Origin: Leifsonia sp052114085
GTDB lineage: Bacteria > Actinomycetota > Actinomycetes > Actinomycetales > Microbacteriaceae
Assembly (NCBI RefSeq): GCF_052114085.1
Contig: NZ_JBFREB010000001.1
Span: 1,860,001 to 1,924,000, forward strand
Length of the DNA stretch: 64,000 bases
Direction of reading: 5' to 3'
A model generated the notes under the pieces. That model was not told the DNA's origin, did no database searches, and saw only the letters and a program-made list of their open reading frames with translations. The position numbers and the translations under genes are program-made. Positions 48,627-58,500 of the stretch are shown here, piece by piece. Within the stretch, counting starts at the first letter, position 1, and the number at the start of each line of letters is the position of its first letter.

Positions 48627-50693
48627 TCAGAGGATCTCGGGGTCGTCGAAGCGGACGCGCAGCGTCGGCGCCGGCCGGTACCCCGCCTTGCCGGCCGGCG
48701 CGCGGCGGCGGCGGGTCGCGTTCTTGACGACGACGGCGCGGACGTCCGCCGCGACCTCCGTGCCGTGCGCGTACTCGAACCGCAGCACGGCCCGAACCAG
48801 GTCCGGTCCGGAGCGAGCGGCCGCACGATCGTTCTCGACCGGCGCGGGACCGAGTACATCGATCAGGAGGGAGCGATCCACCGCCTCCAGCACCTCCGTC
48901 ACCGTCGCCTCGGTGCCGGTCACCGACGCCAACCGGACGGCGGGAGGGAAGCGCAACTCGCGCCGGTCGACCAGCTCCTCGTGCGCGAACTCGACCACCC
49001 GCCCGGTTGCGAAGTCCCGCGCGAGCGGTCCGGACACGCCGACCAGCACGGTCGGTGCGCCGGGAGCGGCGAGAGCGGCGGCGCTCTGCCACCAGCGGAG
49101 GCAGTCCTCGGCCACGTGCAGGCTCTCGCGCGCCAGCATCCGCTCGCCGTCGAGGAGCAGGACCGCCTGGTAGCCGCCCTCGGCGATCGGCTCGGCACCG
49201 CGGGTCGCGACGACCAGGGCCGGAGCGGCGCCGATGCGCTGGACGGGGTGGTCGCCGTCGGCGAGGATCACCCGGGTTCCGGGGAACGCGCGCCCCAGTT
49301 CCTCCGCCGTCCTCCCTGAGCCCACCGTCACCATGCGGAAGGTGCGGTGCTCGCAGTGCTCGCACTGCCAGTCCGTGGCGAGACGCCCGCAGACGGTGCA
49401 TGAGGGCGGCGCGCCCGCCCGCGTCTGGTGCAGGGGGCCCTTGCAGTGGGTGCAGCGTGCCGCCTGACCGCACTTCGCGCAGGCGATCACCGGTGCGTAC
49501 CCTGGCCGGGCGACCTGCACGAGCACGGGTCCGCGCGGGCGGCCGCTGTCGCCGTTCAGGGCCTCCCGGGCCGCGCGCCAGGCCGTCGAAGGGATGCGCG
49601 CGGCGCGGGCCATCGGCTCCTGCGCCTGCTGGTTGGCGGTCAGGATGACCTTCGCCGTGAGCGCACGCTCCGGCCCGATGTCGCGCAGCCAGCCGAGTTC
49701 GACCAGGCGTTGCGCCTCCACGCTCCGGATGTTGCCGCTCAGGACGAGCGCGCACCCTTCGAGCTCCTGCCGGACCAGCGCCGCATCGCGGGTGTGCACG
49801 TACGGGCTGAGCGGCTCGGCATGGAGCGGGTCGCTGTCCTCCCAGACGACGAGCAGGCCCAGCCGCTCGGCCGGCGCGTAGACGACGGACCGGTTGCCGA
49901 TCAGGATGCGCGGACCGGACAGCGCCTCCAGGAAGCCGCGGTAGCGGTCGGTATTGGCCTGCCCGGCGTCGGCGCGAACCACGGCCTCGGGCGGCGCGAA
50001 TGCCGCGAGGGCCGCCGCGAGCTGCTCCAAATCGCGGTGGTCCGGAACCGCGACGATGGCCGTTCGCCCGCCCCGCCAGCAGTCTGCGGCCAGCGCCGCC
50101 ACGGTCACCGCCCACTCCCCGACCCAGGTTCCGTCGGGCAGCGGAACGAGCCGCGGGATCGCGCGCAGGGCGATCCGCTCGTTCGCGGCCACCGCATCCT
50201 GCAGCACCCGGCCCTCGTACCCGCGCACCACACCCACCCCGACGTGCGACTTCTGCTCGCCACTCGGCGCCGATTCCGACGACGACTCACCGCTCGGTGC
50301 AGCTGCGGAAGCGTCGGCGCGCGCCGCAAGCCAGGCCTTCTCGACGCGGACCATACGGCCGGGCACCGCGAGGCGCAGGATGTCGCTCGCCGTCCCCGCG
50401 CTCCGGTCGGCCAGACGCCGAGCCAGGCGCCAGACCCCGGGGGTCAGGACCCGCGCGGGCGACACCACCGTCTCCAGTGGACTCAGCGTGCCCTCGAAAC
50501 CGCCGTCGGGCTCTCCGACTTCGACGATGTACCCGTCGGCGACGCGGCCGGCGGAGCGCAGCGGCACGCGTACGCGCACACCGGGCAGGGCGTCAGCGGA
50601 GAGCTCCTCGGGAATCGCGTAGTCGAAGAGGTGGTCGAGCTGCGGAAGCGGCGAGTCGATGACCACCCGGGCGACCCGTGCGGCCGCCGCCAC
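48627..50693 (-). CDS. priA: PriA-like primosomal protein N', helicase motifs degenerate
   Basis: A 688-residue homologue of replication-restart PriA. The N-terminal DNA-binding domain (VVIDSPLPQLDHLFDYAIP) and the zinc-binding cysteine cluster CAKCGQAARCTHCKG ... CTVCG ... CEHC (eight cysteines, about 405-445) are intact. The helicase core is not: the Walker A position reads WAVTVAAL with no GKT, and the DEEH box is replaced by WEDSD. Actinobacterial PriA proteins are known to lack ATPase motifs, so it is probably a structural loader. The GTG start lies two bases past the metK stop. Confidence 0.93.
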   Translation of the reverse strand: MAAAARVARVVIDSPLPQLDHLFDYAIPEELSADALPGVRVRVPLRSAGRVADGYIVEVGEPDGGFEGTLSPLETVVSPARVLTPGVWRLARRLADRSAGTASDILRLAVPGRMVRVEKAWLAARADASAAAPSGESSSESAPSGEQKSHVGVGVVRGYEGRVLQDAVAANERIALRAIPRLVPLPDGTWVGEWAVTVAALAADCWRGGRTAIVAVPDHRDLEQLAAALAAFAPPEAVVRADAGQANTDRYRGFLEALSGPRILIGNRSVVYAPAERLGLLVVWEDSDPLHAEPLSPYVHTRDAALVRQELEGCALVLSGNIRSVEAQRLVELGWLRDIGPERALTAKVILTANQQAQEPMARAARIPSTAWRAAREALNGDSGRPRGPVLVQVARPGYAPVIACAKCGQAARCTHCKGPLHQTRAGAPPSCTVCGRLATDWQCEHCEHRTFRMVTVGSGRTAEELGRAFPGTRVILADGDHPVQRIGAAPALVVATRGAEPIAEGGYQAVLLLDGERMLARESLHVAEDCLRWWQSAAALAAPGAPTVLVGVSGPLARDFATGRVVEFAHEELVDRRELRFPPAVRLASVTGTEATVTEVLEAVDRSLLIDVLGPAPVENDRAAARSGPDLVRAVLRFEYAHGTEVAADVRAVVVKNATRRRRAPAGKAGYRPAPTLRVRFDDPEIL

Positions 50694-50695
50694 CG

Positions 50696-51889
50696 CTAGA
50701 TCCCCGCGGCCGAGCGCAAGTCGTCGACGCGGTCGAGCCGCTCCCAGGTGAACTCCGGCAGCTCACGTCCGAAGTGGCCGTAGGTCGCGGTCCGCGCGTA
50801 GATCGGGCGCAGCAGGTCGAGGTCGCGGATGATCGCCGCTGGACGCAGGTCGAACACATCGCGGATCGCGCCGATGATGCGCTCCTCCGGCACCTTCGCC
50901 GTGCCGAACGTCTCCACGTAGAGCCCGACCGGCGCGGCTTTGCCGATCGCGTAGGCGATCTGGACTTCGAGCCGGTCTGCGAGCCCCGCCGCGACGGCGT
51001 TCTTGGCGACCCAGCGCATGGCGTACGCGGCCGAACGGTCGACCTTCGACGGGTCCTTGCCCGAGAAGGCGCCGCCGCCGTGACGGGACGCGCCGCCGTA
51101 GGTGTCGACGATGATCTTGCGGCCGGTCAGACCGGCGTCACCCTTCGGCCCGCCGATCTCGAACCGTCCGGTCGGGTTGATGAGCGTGCGCACGTGCGAA
51201 GTCTCGAGCCCCGCGCCGTGGAGGACGGGATTGATGACCTCCTCCACGATCTCCGCCTGCAGCTGCTCGTTGGAGACCTCCGGCGCGTGCTGCGTCGAGA
51301 GCACCACCGTCTGCACCGACTTGGGAACGGCGCCCTCATAGCCGATGGTGACCTGCGTCTTGCCGTCCGGTCGCAGATAGTCGAGCGTGTCGTCCTTGCG
51401 GACCTCGGCGAGACGCTCGGCCAGCCGGTGCGCGAGCCAGATCGGCAGCGGCATGTACTGCGGGGTCTCGGTGGTCGCGTAGCCGAACATGATGCCCTGG
51501 TCGCCGGCACCCTGACGATCGAGGTCGTCGATGCTCTGCTCCGCGCGCGTTTCGAGAGCGTTGTCGACGCCCTGCGCGATGTCGGGCGACTGGGCGCCGA
51601 TCGACACGGAGACGCCGCACTGGGTGCCGTCGAAGCTCACGTCGGACGAGTCGTAGCCGATCTCGACGAGCTTGTTGCGGACGAGCGCCGGGATCTCCAC
51701 GTAACCCTTCGAGGTGACCTCGCCTGCGACGTGCACCAGGCCCGTCGTGACGAGCGTCTCCACCGCGGCGCGGCTGTGCGGGTCGACGGTGAGGAGCGCA
51801 TCGAGGATGCTGTCGGAGATCTGGTCGCAGATCTTGTCCGGGTGCCCTTCGGTGACGGACTCGGACGTGAAGAGACGCAGATCTGCCAT
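50696..51889 (-). CDS. metK: S-adenosylmethionine synthetase
   Basis: A 397-residue enzyme that makes SAM from methionine and ATP. Signatures: SVTEGHPDKICDQISDSILDAL at the N-terminus (read in parts), GAGDQGIMFGYAT (about 122-134), the P-loop-like GGGAFSGKDPSKVDRSAAY, and DLRPAAIIRDLDL near the end. The ATG has GGGAGA upstream and a TAACAT -10 candidate (51909-51914), giving a short leader. Confidence 0.98.
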   Translation of the reverse strand: MADLRLFTSESVTEGHPDKICDQISDSILDALLTVDPHSRAAVETLVTTGLVHVAGEVTSKGYVEIPALVRNKLVEIGYDSSDVSFDGTQCGVSVSIGAQSPDIAQGVDNALETRAEQSIDDLDRQGAGDQGIMFGYATTETPQYMPLPIWLAHRLAERLAEVRKDDTLDYLRPDGKTQVTIGYEGAVPKSVQTVVLSTQHAPEVSNEQLQAEIVEEVINPVLHGAGLETSHVRTLINPTGRFEIGGPKGDAGLTGRKIIVDTYGGASRHGGGAFSGKDPSKVDRSAAYAMRWVAKNAVAAGLADRLEVQIAYAIGKAAPVGLYVETFGTAKVPEERIIGAIRDVFDLRPAAIIRDLDLLRPIYARTATYGHFGRELPEFTWERLDRVDDLRSAAGI

Positions 51890-51986
51890 GGTTCTCCCTG
51901 GGTGGTGGATGTTACCTCGCTCGCAGGCTCCCTCGGCGCTGGGGTCGCGGAACCGCTTCGCGCTTCCCCAAGCTCCACCGCGTCTG

Positions 51987-53315
51987 TTATGCGATGACGT
52001 CGAGGATACGGTCGGCCACCGACAGCTTGCTGCCCGAGGCCTCCATCACTATATCGCCGCCCTTTCGCAGGACCACGACCTCATTGCTCTCCGTTGCGAA
52101 GCCCTGCGACCAGCCGACCTGATTCAGGACCAGGAAGTCGCTGCCCTTCTTCTGCAGCTTGGCGCGGCCCAGCTCGATGAGCGCCTGGGGGTCCGGTTCG
52201 GTCTCGGCGGCGAAGCCGACGACGACCTGCCCGTCGCGCTTGCGGGCGGCGAGGCCGGCGAGGATGTCGGGATTGGCGACCAGCTCGAGGGTCAAGGTGT
52301 CGCCCTGCTCGGACTTCTTGATCTTCGCGTCGCGCGTCTCGGCGGGCCGGTAGTCGGCGACGGCCGCGGTCATCACCACGATGTCTGCCGCACGAGCGGC
52401 CTCCTCGACCGCCTCCTGGAGCTCCAGCGCGGTCTGCACTTCGATGACCTCAACGCCTTCCGGCGGCTCCACCTCAAGGTGGGCGGCGACCAGCACGACG
52501 TCGGCCCCCCGGGCCTGCGCGGCGCTGGCGATGGCGACGCCCTGGCGGCCGCTGGAGCGGTTCCCCAGGAACCGCACCGGATCGAGCGGCTCGCGCGTGC
52601 CTCCTGCCGTCACGACCACGCGCTTGCCGACCAGGTCGATGCCGCCCCGAGGACGGCGCGCGGCCTCGTTGGCACGGCGCCGCTCGGAGAGCACGACCAC
52701 GTCGTTGGCGGCGGCTCCGGATTCGGCGGGCAGCGCGCGGGGCGCTGGAGCCTCGACCGCGCGCGGCGACGCCCCGGCGGCACGCAAGGCCGCACGAACG
52801 ATGACCTCGGGCTCCTCCATCCGCCCGGGACCGGAGTCTGCGCCGGTCAGCTGGCCGCTGGCAGGGCCGATGACGGTCACGCCGCGGCTGCGGAGGGTCG
52901 CGATGTTCGCCACGGTCGCCGCGTTGCGCCACATCTCGGTGTGCATGGCCGGTGCGATGACCAGCGGTGCCGTGGAGGCGAGGACCGTGTTGCCGAGCAG
53001 ATCGTCGGCGATGCCGGCGGCGAGCTTGGCGATCGTGTTGGCGGTCGCCGGCGCGATCACGATCAGGTCGGCGGACTGACCGATCGCCACGTGCCGCACC
53101 TCGGCGACGCCCTCGTAGAGGTCCGTCGCCACCGGGTTGCGGCTGATCGCCTCCAGCGTCGGCCGCCCCACGAATCGGAGGGCGGCCTCGGTGGCGACCA
53201 CGTGCACCGAGTGACCCTCGAGGACCAGCGCCCGGATGACCCCAACGGCCTTATACGCAGCGATGCCGCCGGTCACTCCGACGACGATGGTCAATCGTGG
53301 GCTCAACGGCGGCAC
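51987..53315 (-). CDS. coaBC: Bifunctional phosphopantothenoylcysteine decarboxylase / phosphopantothenate-cysteine ligase
   Basis: A 442-residue fused CoA-pathway enzyme. The N-terminal CoaC flavoprotein (1-about 185) has VGVTGGIAAYKAV, the FMN-binding APATANTIAKLAAGIADDLL and VIAPAMHTEMW with the active-site histidine. The C-terminal CoaB part has VTAGGTREPLDPVRFLGNRSSGRQG (read in parts), AAVADYRP and KIKKSEQG with the catalytic lysines. With coaE at 1.4 kb it gives two CoA steps in the window. The start is GTG at 53315, close behind GAGGAG; a TTG three codons later is possible. Confidence 0.96.
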   Translation of the reverse strand: MPPLSPRLTIVVGVTGGIAAYKAVGVIRALVLEGHSVHVVATEAALRFVGRPTLEAISRNPVATDLYEGVAEVRHVAIGQSADLIVIAPATANTIAKLAAGIADDLLGNTVLASTAPLVIAPAMHTEMWRNAATVANIATLRSRGVTVIGPASGQLTGADSGPGRMEEPEVIVRAALRAAGASPRAVEAPAPRALPAESGAAANDVVVLSERRRANEAARRPRGGIDLVGKRVVVTAGGTREPLDPVRFLGNRSSGRQGVAIASAAQARGADVVLVAAHLEVEPPEGVEVIEVQTALELQEAVEEAARAADIVVMTAAVADYRPAETRDAKIKKSEQGDTLTLELVANPDILAGLAARKRDGQVVVGFAAETEPDPQALIELGRAKLQKKGSDFLVLNQVGWSQGFATESNEVVVLRKGGDIVMEASGSKLSVADRILDVIA

Positions 53316-53385
53316 CTCTCCTCGGCCGGGGCGCTGCCCGGCTGCGGTCGTCTGCGGCTCTACTGCTGCGTGATCGGGATGCTGC

Positions 53386-53646
53386 CTACTCGGCGGCGAT
53401 CGGCTTCACGACGAGCTTGTCCTCGTTGATCTCGTGCAGCGCGACCGAGAGCGGCTTGTCGTCGACGGAGGAGTCGACCAGCGGGCCGACGTTGTCGAAC
53501 AGGCTGCCCTCGTGCAGGTCGGCGTAGTAGTCGTTGATCTGGCGGGCCCGCTTGGAGGCGAAGATCACGAGCGCGTACTTCGACTCGACGCGCGACAGGA
53601 GCTCGTCGATGGGCGGGTCGATGATGCCTTTGTTGTTGGTTGCCAT
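53386..53646 (-). CDS. rpoZ: RNA polymerase omega subunit
   Basis: The 86-residue omega subunit helps fold and assemble beta'. It has the conserved IDPPIDELLSRVESKYALVIFASKRARQIN helix pair (read in parts) and KPLSVALHEINEDKLVV. The ATG follows AGGAG by seven bases. A GATCGGG/CCCGATC hairpin (53670-53691) lies upstream between gmk and rpoZ. Confidence 0.96.
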   Translation of the reverse strand: MATNNKGIIDPPIDELLSRVESKYALVIFASKRARQINDYYADLHEGSLFDNVGPLVDSSVDDKPLSVALHEINEDKLVVKPIAAE

Positions 53647-53751
53647 GCGGGCTGCTCCTTGCTCTGGGCGATCGGGCGCGGTGCCCCGATCAACGGCCGC
53701 TTCACGCGACCGGGGACGGTGGGCGCGCCGGTGAGGGCGCGGAGAGAAGGC

Positions 53752-54723
53752 TCACGGACGCGACGGCGCCGCGCGGACCTTCATCAAGTCTACGACCTCG
53801 CGCGCCGCCTCTGCGACGTCGTGGTTGACGACCTTGTAGTCGAACTCGTCCTGAGCGGCCAATTCGACCTTCGCTGTCTCGAGTCTGCGCTGCTGCTCCG
53901 CCGCCTCTTCCGTGCCGCGGCCGATCAGCCGCCGGACCAGTTCCTCCCACGTCGGCGGGAGCAGGAAGATGAGCCGCGCCTCCGGCATCGACGCCCGCAC
54001 CTGACGCGCGCCCTGCAGGTCGATCTCGAGCAGGACGCTGCGGCCGGCGGCCAGCGCCTTCTCGATGGGCGCGCGCGGCGTGCCGTAACGGTAGGCGTTG
54101 TGGACGGTGGCGTGCTCCAGCAGTTCGCCCTCGACGATCATCCGGTCGAACTCGGCGTCGTCGACGAAGTAGTAGTTGACGCCGTCGACCTCGCCGGGCC
54201 GCGGCTTGCGAGTGGTCGCAGAGACCGACAACAGCACGTCCGGGTAGTTCTCGCGGATGTACGTGGACACCGTGCCTTTGCCGACCGCGGTCGGTCCCGC
54301 GAGCACGACGAGGCGGTTGCGCTGGCGGGCGCTGCGGTTCTCCCGCTCGATCAGGAACTGGCGCAGGCGCAGCCGCTGGTGACGGCCGAGGCCGCCGAGC
54401 CGCTTCGCGGGAGAGATGGAGAGCCGGTCGAGCGCATCCTGCATCTTCGTCGCCCCGATGGCCGGGACGCTGAGCAGGAACTCGGTCACGCGCAGCCGTC
54501 CCTCCACACCGTCGGGATCGGCGGTGGCGTGGTCGAGGACGGTCAGGGGCGAGACCTCGCGCGAGGCGATGGACGCCTTCACGGCGGCACGCGCCCGGCG
54601 TGCGGCGACGGCGGCCTGCGATGCGGCCTGACGGTCGACGTCGGGAGGCGCGGGGCGACTGGCTGCGGGGCGATTGGACTCGGCGCGAGCTTCGGAACGC
54701 AGGGACTTGGAAGCATCAGACAT
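53752..54723 (-). CDS. gmk: Guanylate kinase fused to an N-terminal actinobacterial integration host factor (mIHF)
   Basis: A 323-residue fusion. Residues about 35-125 match mIHF, with AARRARAAVK, the helix-hairpin-helix VPAIGATKMQDALDRLSI and KRLGGLGRHQR. Residues about 137-323 are guanylate kinase (GMP to GDP): P-loop GPTAVGKGT (143-151), SVSATTRKPRPGEVDG, LLEHATVHNAYRYGTP and DLQGARQ. No stop or good start codon separates the parts; the only GTG is inside the first kinase strand. In mycobacteria mihF and gmk are separate neighbours. The ATG at 54723 overlaps pyrF by eight bases. Confidence 0.93.
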   Translation of the reverse strand: MSDASKSLRSEARAESNRPAASRPAPPDVDRQAASQAAVAARRARAAVKASIASREVSPLTVLDHATADPDGVEGRLRVTEFLLSVPAIGATKMQDALDRLSISPAKRLGGLGRHQRLRLRQFLIERENRSARQRNRLVVLAGPTAVGKGTVSTYIRENYPDVLLSVSATTRKPRPGEVDGVNYYFVDDAEFDRMIVEGELLEHATVHNAYRYGTPRAPIEKALAAGRSVLLEIDLQGARQVRASMPEARLIFLLPPTWEELVRRLIGRGTEEAAEQQRRLETAKVELAAQDEFDYKVVNHDVAEAAREVVDLMKVRAAPSRP

Positions 54724-55579
54724 GCGCGGCGCGCACCTCCTCGGCACGACGCGCCACGGCATCCCCGAGACCGCGCGGGCCCGCACTGAGCAGCCCACGG
54801 GACTCGCTCACGATGACGCCGCCCGCCAGCGAGCCGAACAGGCGCGAGGCGTCCTCCACCCGCGCGCCCTGGTGCCCGAAGCCGGGCGCGAGCACCGGCA
54901 GTCCGGGCATCCGCTCCCCCGCTGTCGTCACGTCGATCCCGTAGTCGGCCAGCTCGACGGTCGCGCCGAGCACCAGCCCGATCGACCCGAACGGGCGAGA
55001 CCCCGTCTGCTCCTGGTTGAACGAATGCACGTCTTCGATGATCGCACGTGCGACGGACTGTCCCGCTCGCGGCCCCGTCTGCACGATGGCCTGCTGCACG
55101 GCGGCCGCTTCCGGATTGGAGGTCGCGGCCAGCACGAAGATGCCCTTGCCGGCGCGCTCCGCCAGCTCCATCGCATCGGCGAGCGAACCGACGCCCTGAT
55201 AGGCCGCCGCCGTCATCGCGTCCGCCTCCAGGGGCGACCCCGGCGTCAGCCACGCTTCCGCGTACGCCGTCACACTGGTGCCGATGTCGCCGCGCTTCGC
55301 GTCCGCGATCACCAGCAGACCGGCCGCGCGTGCGGCCGCGAGCACCTCCTCCAGCGCGGCGTACCCGGCCGCGCCGAAGCGTTCGAAGAAGGCGACCTGC
55401 GGCTTGACGATCCCGGCACGGACGGCCACGGCCTCCACCACGGTCAGCCCGAAGGAGCGCAAGCCGTCGGCCGAGGCGGGCAGCCCCCACGCCTCCAGGA
55501 GGTGGGCGTGGGGGTCGATACCGACGCAGAGCCGGCCGCCCTCGGCGAAGACGCGCGCGAGCCGGTCGCCGAACGTCAT
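54716..55579 (-). CDS. pyrF: Orotidine 5'-phosphate decarboxylase (type 2)
   Basis: A 287-residue barrel enzyme that makes UMP from OMP. The size and the motif IADAKRGDIGTS (catalytic Lys-Asp) mark the longer type 2 form found in mycobacteria. Others: LCVGIDPHAHLL and VKPQVAFFERFG. It overlaps carB by four bases and the mIHF-gmk gene by eight, so the kinase gene is joined to the pyrimidine operon. Confidence 0.96.
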   Translation of the reverse strand: MTFGDRLARVFAEGGRLCVGIDPHAHLLEAWGLPASADGLRSFGLTVVEAVAVRAGIVKPQVAFFERFGAAGYAALEEVLAAARAAGLLVIADAKRGDIGTSVTAYAEAWLTPGSPLEADAMTAAAYQGVGSLADAMELAERAGKGIFVLAATSNPEAAAVQQAIVQTGPRAGQSVARAIIEDVHSFNQEQTGSRPFGSIGLVLGATVELADYGIDVTTAGERMPGLPVLAPGFGHQGARVEDASRLFGSLAGGVIVSESRGLLSAGPRGLGDAVARRAEEVRAAHV

Positions 55580-58500
55580 GCTCTGGCGGCCCGGTCCAGC
55601 GCGTACTCCTGCAGTGATTTGACGTCGAAGCCCTCACGGATCGCGTCCAGGGACGCGACCGCGGCGCTGAGCTCCGCGATGGTCGTGAACAACGGCTTGT
55701 CCCCCGCTACGGCCGCCGCGCGGATCTCGTACCCGTCCGCGCGCGACGAACCCCCGCTCGGGGTGTTGATCACCACATCCACCTCCGACCGCGTGATCAT
55801 GTCGACGATCGAGTCGCCGCCGCTCTCCTGGGCTTCGCTGTGCTTACGCACGATGCGGGCCGCGATGCCGTTGCGGTTGAGCACCTCGGCGGTGCCCTCA
55901 GTCGCGACGATCCCGAAGCCGAGCTGGTGGAGGCGGAGCACCGGCAGCACGACGGCGCGCTTGTCGCGGTCGGAGACCGACACGAACACGGTCCCTTCCA
56001 GCGGCATGCCACCGTAGGCAGCGGACTGGCTCTTCGCGAACGCGGTCGGGAAGTCCTTGTCGATGCCCATCACCTCGCCCGTCGAGCGCATCTCCGGGCC
56101 GAGCACCGAGTCCACCACGGTGCCCTCAGCGGTGCGGAACCGCTTGAACGGCAGCACGGCCTCCTTCACGGCGACCGGTGAGTCCATCGGGATGCGCGAG
56201 CCGTCCTCGTCGGGCAGCAGCCCCTCGGCGATCAGGCTCTCGATGGTCTCGCCGACCATGATCCGCGACGCCGCCTTCGCCAGTGGGATGCCGAGCGCCT
56301 TGGACACGAACGGCACGGTCCGCGACGCGCGCGGGTTCGCCTCCAGGACGTAGAGCACACCCGCGGCGACCGCGAACTGCACGTTCAGCAGGCCGCGCAC
56401 GCCGATCCCCTCGGCGATCTTGAGTGTCGCCTCGCGCACGCGATCGATCTCACGACGGCCGAGCGTGATCGGCGGGAGGGTGCACGACGAGTCGCCGGAG
56501 TGGACGCCCGCCTCCTCGATGTGCTCCATCACGCCGCCGATGTAGAGCCGCTCGCCGTCGTACAGCGCGTCGACGTCGATCTCGATCGCGTCGTCGAGGA
56601 ACCGGTCCACCAGCAGTGGATGCGACGGGCCGACGATCCCCTGACCGGCCACGCGCTCGAAATAGTCGGCGAGGGAGGCGGTGTCGTACACGATCTCCAT
56701 CCCGCGACCGCCGAGGACGAAGCTCGGGCGCACCAGCACCGGGTAGCCGATCTGCTCGGCAGCGTGGGCGGCCGACGGGTAGTCGACGGCGGTGCCGTTG
56801 CGGGGGGCCACCAGGCCGGCGGCGTCGAGGATGCCCGAGAACAGCCCACGCTCCTCCGCCAGGTCGATCGCCTCCGGGGTCGTGCCGAGGATCGGGACGC
56901 CCGCGGCCTCCAATCCCTTGGCGAGCCCGAGTGCGGTCTGGCCGCCGAGCTGCACGACCACGCCGACCAGTTCGCCGGACTGCGATTCCGCGTGGATGAC
57001 CTCCAGCACGTCCTCCAGCGTCAGCGGCTCGAAGTAGAGCCGGTCGCTGGTGTCGTAGTCCGTCGACACGGTCTCCGGGTTGCAGTTGATCATGATCGTC
57101 TCGAACCCGGCGTCGTGCAGCGCGAACGACGCGTGCACGCACGAGTAGTCGAACTCGACACCTTGCCCGATGCGGTTCGGCCCGGAGCCCAGGATGACGA
57201 CCTTGCGCTTGTCGCTCGGCTCCACCTCGGTCTCCAGGTCGTAGCTGGAGTAGTGGTACGGCGTGAGCGCCGGGAACTCGCCCGCGCACGTGTCGACCGT
57301 CTTGTAGACCGGGCGCACACCGAGGATGTGGCGCACCTCGCGCACGTCCGCCTCCCCGAATCCGCGCAGCTCGCCGATCTGGGCGTCGGAGAAGCCGTGG
57401 TCCTTGGCGAAGCGCAACGTCTCGGTGTCGAGCGTCGGCGCATCCCGGAGCTGTTCGGCCACCTCGTTGATGAGGACGATCTGGTCGATGAACCAGGGAT
57501 CGATCTTGGTCGCTTCGAATACCTGCTCCGCCGTCGCGCCCAGGCGGAGCGCCTGCTGCACGTCGACGATACGGCCGTCGGTCGGCGTCGAGATGGAGGC
57601 GAGCAGCTCATCCACGGTGCGTGCCTGAGCGCCCCAGTGGAACGACGATCCGCGCTTCTCGAGCGAGCGCAGCGCCTTCTGCAGTGCGCTGGTGAACGAA
57701 CGGCCGATCGCCATCGCCTCGCCGACGGACTTCATGGTCGTCGTCAGGGTCGGGTCGGCGGCCGGGAACTTCTCGAACGCGAACCGCGGCACCTTCACGA
57801 CGATGTAGTCGAGCGTCGGCTCGAAGCTCGCCGGAGTCACCTTGGTGATGTCGTTCGGGATCTCGTCCAGGCGGTAGCCGATGGCCAGCTTCGCCGCGAT
57901 CTTGGCGATCGGGAAGCCGGTCGCCTTCGAGGCGAGCGCCGACGAGCGGGAGACACGCGGGTTCATCTCGATGACGATGATCCGGCCGTTCTCCGGGTTC
58001 ACCGCGAACTGGATGTTGCAGCCGCCGGTGTCGACGCCGACGGCACGGATGATGTCGATGCCGATGTCGCGCATCCGCTGGTACTCGCGGTCGGTCAGCG
58101 TCAGGGCCGGAGCGACCGTGATCGAGTCGCCCGTGTGCACACCGACCGGGTCGACGTTCTCGATCGAGCAGACGACGACCGTGTTGTCGGCCGTGTCGCG
58201 CATGAGCTCGAGCTCGTACTCCTTCCAGCCGAGGATGGACTCCTCCAGGAGCACCTCGCTGGTCGGGCTCTGGTGGATACCGTCGCCGACGATCCGGCGC
58301 AGCTGCTCCGGCGTGTAAGCGAAGCCCGATCCGAGGCCGCCCATGGTGAACGACGGCCGGACGACGAGCGGGTAGCCGAGGTCTTCGGCGAACTCGAGGG
58401 CCTCATCCACCGTGTGCGCGATGTGGGAGCGCGCCACCTCGGCGCCGGCCTCGATGACCAGCTCTTTGAAGATCTGGCGGTCCTCACCCTTCTGGATGGC

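Noticed and set aside
51890..51986. A SAM riboswitch in front of metK
   Set aside because: The conserved core of the SAM classes I know is not present, and a -10 box lies between the structured part and the gene.
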